Positions 41,558 through 53,238 of a stretch of 64,000 nt of DNA are shown here, piece after piece. A program made the position numbers and the translations under genes. The stretch covers positions 496,001 through 560,000 of the forward strand of contig JAIVFI010000033.1 in the NCBI GenBank assembly GCA_025558095.1, written 5' to 3'. Within the stretch, counting starts at the first letter, position 1; every line of letters begins with the position of its first letter. A model generated the notes under the pieces. The model did no database searches, was not told the DNA's origin, and saw nothing but the letters and a program-made list of their open reading frames with translations. This DNA is from Hyaloraphidium curvatum. Taxonomy: Eukaryota > Monoblepharomycota > Hyaloraphidiomycetes > Hyaloraphidiales > Hyaloraphidiaceae.

Positions 41558-41681
41558 ATTGAGGGAATAGAGGTGCTAGCGGGTTAGTTGAGGTGATTCG
41601 CGGGAGCCGCCACCGATCAGTCTCCCGCGACTGCCTCCCGCCCTCCTTCGCTGCCCATCGCGCGTCGTCATTCTCTGAGAG
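41558..41681. promoter_or_regulatory. Short divergent promoter region
   Basis: Only 124 nt separate the start codons of the lyase-like gene (-) and the acyl-CoA dehydrogenase (+), so control elements must be shared or overlapping. A lyase releasing long-chain aldehydes and an acyl-CoA dehydrogenase would fit one lipid-degradation route; co-regulation is inference. Confidence 0.45.
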
Positions 41682-43114
41682 ATGGCACCGGGCCCGCGTC
41701 CCTCCCTGCTCCGCCCGCCCGCGCCGGACGTCGACCGCATGGGCGCGCTGCTCCCCTTCGACGACCCGGCGTGGATGCAAGACTGGTTCTCGCCGTACCA
41801 CTCGGCCTCGCACTTTGCCCTGGCCCGCTTCGTGCGCGCCTTCATGGAGGAGGAGATCCTGCCGCACGTCGAGGACTGGGAGGAGGCCGGCGAGGTCCCC
41901 GATGCGGTGTTCGGCAGGTTCGCCGAGCTCGGCCTGGTGGCGCTGCATTTCGCGCCCGACGACCCGGAGGTGTACGACCTGCTGCCGGAGGGGTTCCCGA
42001 TCCCGGCGGGCCTGCGGAGGGGTGACATCGATCACTTCCACAAGGTGGGCCGGCCTGCAGGGGGGCCTTTCATCGAACTGACGGCCTTCACCTGCCCTGA
42101 CGGCAGATGATCCTGCTGAACGAGCTGCACCGCGTCGCGTCGGCCGGCGTCATGGCGGGCTGCTATTTCGGCGGGAACGCCATGTCCCTCCCCTGCGTCC
42201 TCCGCCACGCCACGGACTCGGTGCGCCGCCGCGCCGTGCGCGAGGTGTGCTCCGGCCGCGCGAGGATGTGCATCGCCGTCACGGAGCCGGGCACGGGCAG
42301 CGACGTGGCCAACATCGAGTGCTCGGCGGTGCTATCGGAAGACGGGAAGCACTTCGTCGTCAACGGCACGAAAAAGTGGATCACGTACGGGCTCAGGTCG
42401 GACTACTTCCTCACCGCCGTCCGGACCGGCGGCCCGGGCGCGTCGGGAGTCAGCCTCCTGCTGATCGAGCGCGCGCACGGGGGCGTGCTCACGCGGCGCA
42501 TGAAGATGCAGGGCGGCCACGCTTCCCAGACGACGTTTGTCGAGTTCCGCGACACCAAGGTGCCCGTCGAGAACCTCGTGGGCGAGCTCGGCAAGGGCTT
42601 CCGCCTGACCATGGCCAACTTCAATTCGGAGCGGATCGACATGCTCGCCGGCGCGCTCACCTCCTCCCGCGTCGCGTACGGCGAGGCCCTGCGCTACGCC
42701 TTCGTCCGGCGCACCTTCGGCAAGCTGCTGATCGAGCACCCCGTGATCCGCGCCAAGCTCGCCGGCATGGTGCGGCAGATCGAGTCCGCGCAAGCGTGGC
42801 TGGACCTCCTCGTGCACCAGCAGTCCCGGTTCGCGCGGCTCCCCGGAGGCCGCGAGCTGTTCGACGACCGCGCGGCCCCTGCCATCGCGCTGCTAAAGGC
42901 GCACGCGACGCTCGTGATGGAGCACGTCGCCCGCGAGGCTGCGCAGATCTTCGGCGGGCTCGCGTACACGCGAGGGGGCCGGGGCGGCACGGTGGAGCGG
43001 GTGTACAGGGACAAGAACTGGTACGCGATACCGGGGGGCAGCGAGGAGATCATGCTGGATTTCGCGCTCAGGGACGGGATGAAGAAGGCGAGGGGGATGG
43101 GGGCCAGCCTGTGA
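41682..43114 (+). CDS. Acyl-CoA dehydrogenase
   Basis: Exons 41682-42044 and 42107-43114 join in phase 0 (HFHK/MILLNEL) to 456 residues. Hallmarks are CIAVTEPGTGSDVANI (FAD and substrate contacts), VNGTKKWITYG, LLLIERAHGGV, the helical C-domain (RRTFGKLLIEHPVIRAKLA), QIFGGLAYTRGG and the ending YAIPGGSEEIM. It is longer at the N-terminus than short/medium-chain enzymes and has an acidic helix-rich start. It oxidises acyl-CoA to enoyl-CoA, passing electrons to ETF in mitochondria or to oxygen in peroxisomes. No clear targeting peptide and no C-terminal SKL (it ends GASL), so location is open. Confidence 0.86.
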
Positions 43115-43513
43115 GGTGCTGGCCGCGGGGGTGCCGGGTCGGGACGGCGACGGTGTGCGGGAATGGGTGCCGCAGTCCGCGCTCCGGGACCGGTGCTATC
43201 GAGCGATGCAGGCATTAGGGAACCGATTTGGGCGGCATAAGGATGGGGTGCGGACGGATGTTTCCGGCAAGCTGCCACCGAATTGACCCGGACGGGTCGA
43301 AATGACACTCTCCAAGAGCCAGAGCACTCTTCTTTGCCTAATGTGACATGTTGAAGTTGCCGGCAGACGGAAAGGAACGAGGACCGACGCTGCTGGCTCC
43401 GCTTGGCGTACAGCCGCAGGCGGCGGGGCTTAGCAGGGTTCCCCCGTCTTCACACACACACCGGACAGAATGGAGCCCAAATGGCCCCGTCGGTCCTCCT
43501 AGACGACCGCAAT
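43115..43513. other. Intergenic, no gene seen
   Basis: These 399 nt run from the dehydrogenase stop to the start of the first tandem LamG gene. They presumably hold the LamG promoter. Open frames here are unspecific. Confidence 0.4.
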
Positions 43514-46461
43514 ATGTCTCCCGACCGGCGCCCGCGGGGGCGGCCCCGATTCGCGGCGGGGGCTGCGTTGCTTGCGGCATCCCTGTGGACTCTCTTCCGC
43601 CCCATTGCCGCGGGCCACAGCTGCACGTACGGGCAGCCGACCCTCTCCTCGGCGATTCTTTACGAGCGCCTGGCGTTCGACGTCGAGCTCGGCGTGGTGT
43701 CTTGCCGGGGCAATGTCGCCGCCGTGGGCACCGTGCTGTCGGACATTGTCGAGCTGCCCGCCGCGGTCCCCACGCGGGACGCCCTGTTCCCGCAGGAGTC
43801 CCAGCAGGGGGGACTCAACGGACTTCTGTTTGTCAACGGGCTGATGAACGGCATCGGCGCCCGCGACTTTGCCGTCTCGGCGTGGATCTGGCCGCACATC
43901 GGCCCGGGCGAGGACCGCGCCTACCTGATCGACGCCTACGGGCCGGGCGGGTTCAACGACCTTCGTTTCACGATGGGTGTGGGATTCGGCGTTTTAGAGG
44001 CCGCGGTGTGGACCGGCAGCTCCCTCCAGGGCGGCAACAGCGGCCAGGCCGTCGAGGTGGCGGGCGTGTCGACCGTGCCCAAGTGGATCCACGTTGCCGT
44101 CACCCGCACGGGGACGGAGCTCAGCTTCTACATCAACGGCCGCGACACGGGCACCGGGGCCGAGGTGCAGGCCGTCGGCGACTTTTCGGACATCGCCAAC
44201 ATCACCATCGGCACGCAGCGCATCGGCGTCGCCTCGGCCAACCGCTGGTTGGGTCAGGTCGACGACATCCGCGTCTACGTGGGCACGGTATCCGCCTCCG
44301 AGATCTACGGCATCTTTCGCGCCTCGCACTCGGCCTACAACGCCGTCCAGCAGGTCGGCTTCTCGAGCTTCAGCGTGGCCTACCCGGCCCAGCCCGGCGG
44401 CGACACGCAAATGTACCTGGGGTTCAACGCCACCTACGACAACACGTACTACATGCTGATGCCGTCGATGGGAACCTTCACCGGTGCCCCGGCCACAGTG
44501 GACCAGGTGGGTGTTCGTGTTGCGTTCCGCGCCGGCTGCACGCCGACGCGCCCCTCCAGGTCGTCACGGGCCCTCTGCGCGGTTTCGGCATCAGCATGCT
44601 GGCACAGCTGGACTTTTGGCGTCCGGATGCCGCCATCGCCACAGGCGGCTCCGCCTGGGTGTTCACCACGGGCGACCTCCCTTCCCGCATCCGAGTGCTC
44701 CGGCCCGATTTCACGCTGGACGGAAACACCCAGGCGCCCGTGTGCGACTTCTTTCTGGTAGAGGCACCCAACGGCATGATACAGCAGGAGGTCACGCAAA
44801 CGTTCCTTGCCCAAGACCAGGCTGTGGCGCTGCCCCAGTTCGAGCGCGTCGGTGCGGTGGTCCACCCCGTCCGCCCGGAGCTCGGGCGCGGGCTGCTGCC
44901 GCAAATCACGAGCTACGTGATGGCGCCGAGGACGACGTACGCTGTGGCGACGGCGTTCTGCAACGTCTTCCAGATCCCCTCGTACGTCGAAGCCGCTGGC
45001 ATCGGGTCGATCCTAGTGACGGAGAGCGGCTTCGCGGCACCGCTTTCGCTGGTGAGGACCGGAATCGGCGAACCCTGGTACTCGTATGGCACCGGCATCT
45101 ACCTCCTCTTCGACATCGAGGTCGAGGCGCCCGGTTTCCAGGGCGTGGACAACGCCGTGGATGGGGCGGCTTTGGTGCCCGACGGCGGCTATCTCATGAA
45201 CGCCGAGGCTGCCGTCGCTGCCTCCTTTACCGTCGGCGCTTCCAACCTCCGCCTGGACGGATTCACGATCCGCTTCTACGGCCCCGCCCTTCCCGAATGG
45301 TTCAGCTGCACCGTGGAGCTGCACCTCGTCGACACGACACTCAGCCCGCCCCTCCCCACCGGCCCCGCCCTGGCCACGGGCTCCATCCTCGCCTCGGGCC
45401 ACTCCACCTCCCGCACATCCCTCTCCTTCATGGCCCCCGAGGCGGTGTCCGCCGTCACGCTGCGCCGGGGGAAGCGATACTCGCTCAAGGTCGGCCCGTG
45501 CGACATGGATGTCTCGTGGGGGCACGCCGCCGCGGTGCCGTTCCGCAGGCGGCGCCGCCAGGGGCCGACGACCACCTCGGACGTGTCGCTGGACCCGTGG
45601 TTCCTGTACCTCGTGGGCACGGCCGAGTGGATCGCCGCCCCTGCGTACGACCTCCTCTGGAGCATGGACGTATCCAAGGAGCCGACGTCGGTGGAATCCG
45701 TGACGGGCCGCTTGGTGGTCACTCTCCCCCCGAACCAGTGCGGCACCAGCGGGACGTACGGCGTCGCGTTCACGCCTTCGTGCGACCTGCCTTGCCCGCA
45801 GCTCCCGGCCTTCCAGGTCGACGCCGGGGTCGCGGAGCCGGACGGGTGGTGCCGCGACAACAGGACCGCCGCGCCGTTCGGCGTCGGACCGCACACGGTC
45901 ACCGTCACGGAGGTCCCCGGGCCGGCGATCAGGTATCCCGGCGATTGGGCCCTCTGGTACCTGCGCGTCGTCACCGACGGGACCCACATGAAGAGGGTGG
46001 TGGTCCGCAACGCCACCTTGGAGCTCCCTGACCGGCCGGAGGGGAGCCCCTGGCGGAGCCGCGTGCTGTGGTTACCCAGCGGAGCGATGCCGCTGGGCAC
46101 CGCCGTCGGCTTCCCCGACGGCCTGCCCGGCACCGAGGGCGTGCTGTACCGGTTTCCTACGGACTGTGCCGCGGGCACGGCGAACGATACAGGGGCGGAC
46201 TGCGCGCGGTTCGGGGTGCGGATGAGCATGGGGAACTCCGAAGACAGCTACCTGCTGGAGGAGGGGGTGGACACGGGGACGACGAGGGTCGGGCTGGTGG
46301 TCAATGTGGACGTGGAATACTTCACGAATGCGCCGTCGCCAGGTCGGAAGAGGTCGGAGGGGGGCGGGCGGACGGCTTCGCTGGAGTTGCGGGCCGAGAC
46401 GACGGTGCGGATGGGGAAGTCGGTGGCGGGGAGGAAGCTCAGGGTGCACGGTTCGTGGTGA
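43514..46461 (+). CDS. Secreted LamG-domain protein (LamG family B2)
   Basis: Exons 43514-44506 and 44560-46461 join in phase 0 to 964 residues. The signal peptide (MSPDRRPRGRPRFAAGAALL onward) ends near IAAGHSC. The LamG domain (about 38-280) is almost identical in protein and DNA to 27818-30712, up to about IFRASHSAYNA. Beyond that point the sequence instead follows its tandem neighbour 46896 (AWVFTTGDLPSRIRV, RPELGR, QITSYVMAPRTTYAVAT), so the gene is a mosaic. The intron sits where family A1 and the next gene have theirs. The tail is GRKLRVHG plus SW. It is secreted and probably wall- or matrix-associated by fold. Confidence 0.83.
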
Positions 46462-46895
46462 TATTTGGCGCTCTTTCTCATGGTCTGTAGTTGAAATTGC
46501 TGCCTGTGTCGTTCCCCGAGAAGAGATGCTTTGTCCGCAGTGAATCTCGGTTGGCACTGTGATGGTTTGCTTTTCGGACAGCTAAAGCACCGCTTTTCTA
46601 GGGGGCGAAAAGCAGCCGCTTTTCGCTATCTTGACCCCCCCTACTGTGAGCCGACGATGAGACGTCTTTGGTCGTCCCCGAAATGAATGCCTAGGTTCCA
46701 TCTTTTTCGGATTTCGGATTCCGGTTTCTAGGCGCACATTGGCGGAAACAAGTGGCAGCGGCTGACGATTCGAGGTCGCACCCAAGGCCCGATCCGCGGC
46801 ACGGTGGCTTAGCGGGTCCACCCACCTTTCCCTTGCCCCCTCCCATGGTAGTGCCGGTTGCCCGGGTCCTCCGAGACCGGCAGACTGTGGCGGCG
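46462..46895. other. Intergenic between tandem LamG genes
   Basis: A 434-nt spacer. Part of it (46580-46760) is relatively AT-rich with the runs ctttttcgg and ggggcgaaaagcagcc. No gene or duplicated LamG fragment is evident. It should include the promoter of the next gene. Confidence 0.4.
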
Positions 46896-49800
46896 ATGAG
46901 CCCGCATCGGCGGCCGCGGGGGCGCCTGCGATTTGCGGCGGCGGCCCTCTTTGCGTGCCTCTCCGCCCCGCTCCGCCTTGCCGCCGCCGGGCACGACTGC
47001 ACGTACGGGCAGGGCCCGACGCTCTCCTCGGCCATTTTGTACGAACGCCTCGCATTTGACACCGTCGTTGGCGTGGTGTCGTGCCGCGGCAACGTGCCCG
47101 CCCCGGGCGGCACGGTCGGCGGCGGGCAGGGAGTGGCCGACTTCTACCCGCTGCAAGGCTCGGTGCCGGCCCGCGACGCCCTCTACCCGGGCGACAGCAT
47201 CGCCGTCGACGGCCTGCTCAACGGCATCGGCACCAAAGACTTTGCCGTGATGGCGTGGATCTGGCCGCACGTCGGGGACCAGGAACGAGGGGTGCTCATC
47301 GACGCCATCGGACCCGGTTTCAGGGACGCGCGGCTGTACCTCGGCGTGGGGTTCGGCAGGTTCGAGGCCGACATCTGGACCGGCACCGACCTGCAGAGCC
47401 TGCAGGCCGGCGCGCCCGACATCTACGGCAGCCCGTCGGTGCCAAAGTGGATCCACGTCGGCGTCACCCGCGTCGGAAAGGAGGCCAGGATGTACATCAA
47501 CGGCCTGAACGTCGGCGGGGCCACCGTGATGAGCGGCGTGGGCGACATGTCGGACATCACCCAGACCTTGATCGGCACCACGGCCAACACGGCGTGGCCC
47601 GGCTGGGCCGACGACTTCCGCGTCTACGTCGGCACGGTGTCCCCCGAGGAGATGTACGCCATCTTCCGCGTCTCCCACTCCGCGTACAACGCCGTGCAGC
47701 AGGTCGGATTCTCGGCTTTCAACGTAACCTTCCCGGCCCAACCGGGCGGGGACACGAAGATGTTCCTCGGGTTCAACGCGACGTACAATAACACCATCTA
47801 CAAGCTGACGCCTTCGAGCGGAACCTCCAGCGGCTCCCCGGCCGTTCTGGGCGAAGACGTGAGTTTCTCCTGGCATCCCGGCGCGGGCCGCAGGCTGACG
47901 ACGCCGCCAGGTTGCGGTCAGGGGCCCGCTCCGCGGTTTCGGCATCAACATGCTCGGACCCCCATTCAGTTGGCCGTACGGCGGGTACATTGCTCAGAAC
48001 CACGCGTGGGTCTTCACCACGGGCGACCTCCCCTCCCGAATCCGCGTGTTTCGGCCCGACTATACCTACGACGGGAACGTAAACGGGCAGCAGTTCGTGT
48101 GCGACTTCGTGCTCGTTCTGGCACCGAACGGCATGATCCAAGGCGAGGCCACCGAAACCTTCCTTGCGCGGGACCAGGGCGTCACCGTGCCCCAGTTTGA
48201 GCGGCCCGACCAGCCGGTGCACCCCGTCCGCCCGGAGCTCGGGCGCAGCCTGCTACCGCAGATTACTTCGTACGTGATGGCGCCCCGGACGACGTACGCC
48301 GTCGCGACGACGAACTGCAACATTGCGGCCTTCGCCAGCTACATCTTGCCCGGCGACGTCGGGCCGATCCTCGTGACGGACAGGGGCTTCAGTGCGGGGT
48401 TCGCGCTAATGAGGAACAACTACGGCGAAGCCTGGAGCAACTACGGCGGTCTCTACCTCTATTTCGACCTCGAGGTCGAGAACCCCGGTTTCCAGGGCGT
48501 GGACAACGCCGTGGACGGATCGGGCTTGGTACCCACGGGCGCCTACCCCACGGGTTGGGGCGTCAACGACATCGCAGCCTCCTTCACCGTCGGCCCCGCC
48601 GACATCCGCCTTGACCGCTTTACCATCCGTGTCCAGAACCTCACGCTCGACTGGTTCTCCTGCACAGTGGAACTGTACAGCGTCTCCTCCGGCCAGCCCG
48701 CTCTCCCCACCGGCCCCCCCCTGGCCGCGGGACAACTGATGGCCTCGGGCCATTCCGCCACCGCCACCTCGCTCTCCTTCATGTTTCCGGAGACGGTGGC
48801 TGAAGTGCTGTTGCGCCGGGGGCAGCGGTATTCGTTCAAGATCGGGCCGTGCGACCATGACGGGCTGTCGTGGGCGTATGTGACGACCCCGGGCCGCCGC
48901 ATCCGGCGCGGGCCCGTGACTAGTGGCGACGTTTCTGTGGATACCGGATTGTCGTACGACTCGTCGACGGGGCAATGGAGCACAATCCCCGCCGGGAACG
49001 AGCTGATCTGGAGCATGGACATCTCGAAGGAGCCGGTGCCGCCCTATGATTACGCGACGGGGAGCGTGGTGGTCGCCTTTCCCGCGGGACAGTGCGGTGC
49101 CACGGGCACGTACGGGGTCAAGTTCACGCCCTCGTGCGACCTGCCGTGCCCGGAGCTCCCCCCTTTCCAGGTCAACGCGGCGATCGCGGAGCCGGACGAA
49201 TGGTGCCGCGACAACAGGACCGCCGCGCCGTTCACCGTGGGCCCGCACACCATCACGGTGACCGAGGTTCCGGGGCCGACGATCAGGTATCCCGGCGATT
49301 GGGCCCTCTGGTACCTCCGCATCCGCACCGACGGCACCCAGATGAAAAGCGTGGTGCTCCGCAACGCCACCTTGGAGCTGCCGGACCGCGCCGTGGGGAG
49401 CCAATGGCGGAGCCGCGTGTTGTGGTATCCCGGCGCAGCGATGCCGTTGGGCAATGCCCTCAAGTTCCCGCCGGGGGGCAGCGAGATCCTTTACCAGGTC
49501 CCCAGCACGTGCGCCGCGGGCACGGCGAACGATACGGGGGCCGACTGCGTGCGGGTGGGGGTCAGGCTCAACATGGGAAACTCCCCGAACAGCCACGCGC
49601 TACAGGAGGGAGTCGACAGCGGGCTGACGAGGGTCCGCCTCGTGCTGAGCGTCGACGTCAAGTATTGGGATGAGACACAGCCAGCTCGGAAAAGGGACTT
49701 GGGAGGTGGCGGGACGGAGGCGCTCGTTGTGCGGGCCGAGATGACGGTCCGGATGGGGACGCCGGTGGCGGGGAGGAGGCTCAAGGTGCACGGTGAGTAG
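46896..49800 (+). CDS. Secreted LamG-domain protein (LamG family A2)
   Basis: Exons 46896-47858 and 47911-49800 join in phase 0 to 950 residues. A signal peptide ends near AAAGHDC; an upstream ATG at 46845 is possible. The LamG domain (DFAVMAWIWPH, KWIHVGVT, MYINGLNVGG) is nearly identical to 23391-26280, including an identical first-exon length of 963 nt. The C-terminal two-thirds match the tandem neighbour 43514 best. Conserved features are CDLPCPELPPFQV, PDEWC, YPGDWALWYLRIRT, LELPDR and the end GRRLKVHG. There is no transmembrane helix at the end. It is part of the four-gene family; the ligand is unknown. Confidence 0.83.
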
Positions 49801-49934
49801 TCGTTGGGCGGGCGGCCGAACGCCGCGCCGGTTTGCTGTCTATGTCGTGTTTCGCGGTGAGGAGATGAAAGAACAATGATATGGCTGCACGAGATGTTGG
49901 CACTCCCCAGGGAAGCTCTCTCCCAAATCGCCCC

Positions 49935-50279
49935 TCAGTACAGGATCGAGTACACCTTCCTGACCTTTTCCGTCACGGCGAACCTGCCCTTCCAACCCTT
50001 GGGCAGCACCAGCAGGCCCCCAGGTCCGATCTTGACCGGCTTGCCCCCGGCCGGCGTGACTTCGATCTCGCCGCTCAGCACGTGCATGCTCTCCGTCACC
50101 GGGAACCCGCCGTCCAGAAAGTCCGCGTGGTACGGGTCCGATTCCCACACGCCGCTCTCGAACTTGCCGTCGTTGAAGGCCTCGGTGCACGTGGCGTTGA
50201 CGCCGGGGCCGTCGGGCGCAGCGGGCAGCGCGCCGCGGACCTCGGCCGCGGTCATCGTGGAGTGCGCGAGGGAGGCCAT
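49935..50279 (-). CDS. Small cupin (DUF861-type)
   Basis: A 114-residue single-exon protein starts at ATG 50279 (MASLAHSTMTAAE). It shows one conserved beta-barrel: SGVWESDPYHADF, ESMHVLSGEIEVTPAGG, KIGPGGLLVLPKGWKGRF, and an ending like VRKVYSILY. This is the pattern of the DUF861/Cupin_3 group related to ureidoglycine aminohydrolase, where the short G-x-W-E start and the P-x-G-W-x-G-x-F strand are typical. The substrate is unknown; many small cupins of this group are uncharacterised. There is no signal peptide. Confidence 0.75.
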   Translation of the reverse strand: MASLAHSTMTAAEVRGALPAAPDGPGVNATCTEAFNDGKFESGVWESDPYHADFLDGGFPVTESMHVLSGEIEVTPAGGKPVKIGPGGLLVLPKGWKGRFAVTEKVRKVYSILY

Positions 50280-50939
50280 GTCGAGAAAAGCGAGGCAGAT
50301 GATCTCGCCAAAACAGATTCTCAAAGAGCAGCGAGGTCCTGCCGCGATACGGTGCGGAACGGGAGCGGGCGCGCTGCAAGCGGGTGGCAGTGCGTCGGCG
50401 ACGCGATCGGCCGATCCGTTCCGTGGTCGGTGCGCGGCCCTGCACCGAGCTGTACACGAAAAGCGAAGCCCTGCCCCCCGAAATTTACCCGTCCATCTCG
50501 TAGAGCCACTGAGCCGTGCCCTCCACCCGACGACTTACCTCACCGGCCGCCCTCCCAGCCGCCGTGGACGCCCCCTGCAGCGACCCCGATCCTGAGCTAT
50601 ATCGTGCGATTTCAAGACGTGGTATGGCACCTTGCATGCTGGACCCTTTCGACAGTTAGGCTTCGGAACCAGGATTGTCGGATCCCGCGACGCGTCATCC
50701 GGTGCTGCGGAGATCGGCCTGCCCGGCATTAGACATCTTCCCGGCAATAGACATCTTCTTGATTCGCGGTGCCGGGATGGATACGCTACTATGGAGCTTC
50801 TTTCCGCATCCGCATGGGGCCTCCGACTTTCGTGTCAGGATGCGAAGCCTGCTCAGGGTCCGGATAGTCGGACGGGCGCTCATTGCAAGCGAGGCTCCGC
50901 ATCCCCATCCAGGCGGCCCAGACGCGTCCGACGAGCACG
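50280..50939. other. Divergent intergenic region, no gene seen
   Basis: These 660 nt lie between the cupin (-) and the first alkylsulfatase (+). Several spurious frames occur but none shows conserved motifs. The last third is AT-richer and likely carries the sulfatase promoter. Confidence 0.4.
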
Positions 50940-53072
50940 ATGGCGTCGAATCCCGCCACGGACGCGACTAAGCGCGCCATTGGCGCGTTCTGCGAGCACC
51001 TGCCGTTCTCGGACCGCCGGGACTTCGCCGACGCCGAGCGCGGGTTCATCGCGGCGCTCGAGGACCGCTACATCAAAGCCGCCGACGGACGCGTGGTCTG
51101 GGACATGGAGGCGTATTCGTTTCTCGAGGCCGAGTGCCCGGACACCGCGAACCCTTCGCTGTGGAGGCAGAGCCAGCTCAACATCAAGTCGGGCCTCTTC
51201 GAAGTTGTCCCCGGAATCTACCAGCTGCGCGGGTTCGACCTGTCCGTCATGACCGTGGTCGAGGGGAAGACTGGGCTCATCGTCATCGACCCGCTCATCT
51301 CGAAGGAGACCGCGGCGGCGGCGTTTGGGCTGTACGTCAAGCACCGTGGGACCAAGCCGGTCGTCGCCATGGTATACACGCACTGTGGGTCTCTGCCTAC
51401 TCTATATCGCCAGTCGTGACATCAATTTCTTATGGGGCGCGTCTCCAGCCCACGTGGACCACTTCGGCGGCGTCAAGGGCATCATCTCTGAGGACGACGT
51501 CTCGTCGGGCCGCTGCCAGGTCATCGCCCCCGCCGGGTTCATGGAGCACGCCGTCTCGGAGAACATCTACGCCGGTCCCGCGATGACGCGGCGCGCGGGG
51601 TACATGTACGGCGCCGCGCTCGACAAGGGGCCCTGCGGGAGCATCGGGTCCGGGCTGGGACAGACGACGTCGACGGGGGAGCCCACGCTGATAAAGCCGA
51701 CGGTGGACATCACGCATACCGGGCAGGAGATGGAGATCGACGGTGTGCGAATGGTGTTCCAGGTGAGTTGGCCTTGAAGTCGCGGAGCGCGCACGTCATC
51801 CTGAGTTGCGCCTTCCCAGATGACCCCGGGAACCGAGGCCCCAGCCGAAATGAATTTCTACTTCCCGGACCACAAGGCGTGCTGCACCGCCGAGAACGCG
51901 ACCCACACCCTCCACAACATCCTCACCATCCGCGGCGCCGTGGTGCGCGATGCCCACGCCTGGGGGCACTACCTGAACGAGACGATCGACCTCTGGGGGG
52001 ACGAGATGGAAGTTTGCTTTGCGTCCCATCACTGGCCCACGTGGGGGAACAAGAACTGCCTCGAGTTCCTCTCCGTCCAGCGAGACGTGTACCTCTACCT
52101 CCACGACCAGACCCTTCGGATGATCAACCAGGTGAACGCGAGGCCGCAGCCCGAAACCAAGACAGCCCAATGACCGCCGTTCCGTTGCGCAGGGCTACGT
52201 CGGCTCCGAGATCGCCGAAGTCTTGAAGGTCCCCCCGCAGCTCGAGGCCGCGTGGCACGCACACGGCTACTACGGCACCTTCTCGCACAACATCAAGGCC
52301 GTGTACCAGCGCTACATGGGATGGTACGAGGGCAACCCCGCGAGGCTGTGGCCCCACCCGCCCGAGGACTCGGCAAAGAGATACGTGAAAGCGATGGGCG
52401 GCGTCGAGAAGGCGGTGGAGGTGGCCAGGGAGGCGTACGAGGAGGGGGATTACCGCTGGGCGGCGCAAGTGCTGGACCACGTGCTGTTTTCCAACCCGAA
52501 TCACCCGGGCGCGAGGGAGCTGCAGGCCAACACGTTCGAGCAGCTGGGGTACTACGCCGAGAGCGGTACTTGGTCGGTGCCGTGCTCCTTGCTCGCTGGG
52601 ACTTGAGCTCATCGGGGCCTCGGTGTCGTGCAGGCGGAGCGCCTACCTTGCCGGCGCACACGAGCTCCGCAAGGGCAACTTTGGCACCCCCGCCGGTGGT
52701 TCTATCCCCGACTTCCTCAAGGCCATCACCGTCTCGCAGCTCCTCGACTCGATCGCCATCCGTATCGACGGGCCCAAGGCCTGGGATGAGAAGCTGCTCA
52801 TGTCGTGGGCCATCACGGACGAGGACAAGGTCTACGTCGCCGAGCTCCGCAACGGCGTGCTGAACCACAAGACGGCGGCCAAGCCGGCGGCGGGATCCAC
52901 CATCTTTACGCTTTCAAAGGCCGTTCTGACGGGCATCTTGACGCGGCAGATTGAGTTTCCGAAGGCGGTGGCGGAGGGGCTCGTCAAGGTGGAGGGGGAT
53001 CCGGGCGTGCTGCGGAGACTGGTCGCCGTTCTGGCGGAGTCGGACCCGAACTTCTCGATCGTGACGCCCTGA
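50940..53072 (+). CDS. Alkylsulfatase (SdsA1/Bds1-type metallo-beta-lactamase fold), copy 1
   Basis: Exons 50940-51384, 51449-51762, 51820-52131, 52193-52572 and 52634-53072 join to 629 residues, the usual length. The zinc motif YTHSHVDHFGG (about 145-155) is restored exactly by removing the first intron. Further hallmarks are PAEMNFYFPDHKACCTAENATHTLHN, HAWGHYL, the helical dimerisation domain (WYEGNPARLWPHPP, GARELQANTFEQLGYYAES) and WRSAYLAGAHELR. The C-terminal SCP2-like domain (about 500-629) would bind the alkyl chain. The enzyme hydrolyses long-chain alkyl sulfates to alcohol and sulfate. Bacterial forms are secreted; no signal peptide is visible here. Such genes in fungi are often considered acquired from bacteria, but here it is fully intron-bearing. 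Confidence 0.87.
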
Positions 53073-53238
53073 CTGTTGTGGATGCAGGCGCCGAAAAAGA
53101 GTGCCTGGGCGGGGTAATCGTCGGAATGGCGGTCGGTCAGACCCTGGCCAGGGTCGGCCGACTATCCGCGTCCCCGCACCGCTCCTCCGAACTGTGTCCC
53201 GCCCGGCAATTCCCCTTGCGGGCGAGGACAAAAAAGAA

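Noticed and set aside
36305-43114. A sulfonate/sulfate-scavenging cluster combining the TauD-type gene with the alkylsulfatases at 50940-55478
   Set aside because: The genes are 13 kb apart with unrelated genes between, and the dioxygenase substrate is unknown. Proximity alone is not evidence.
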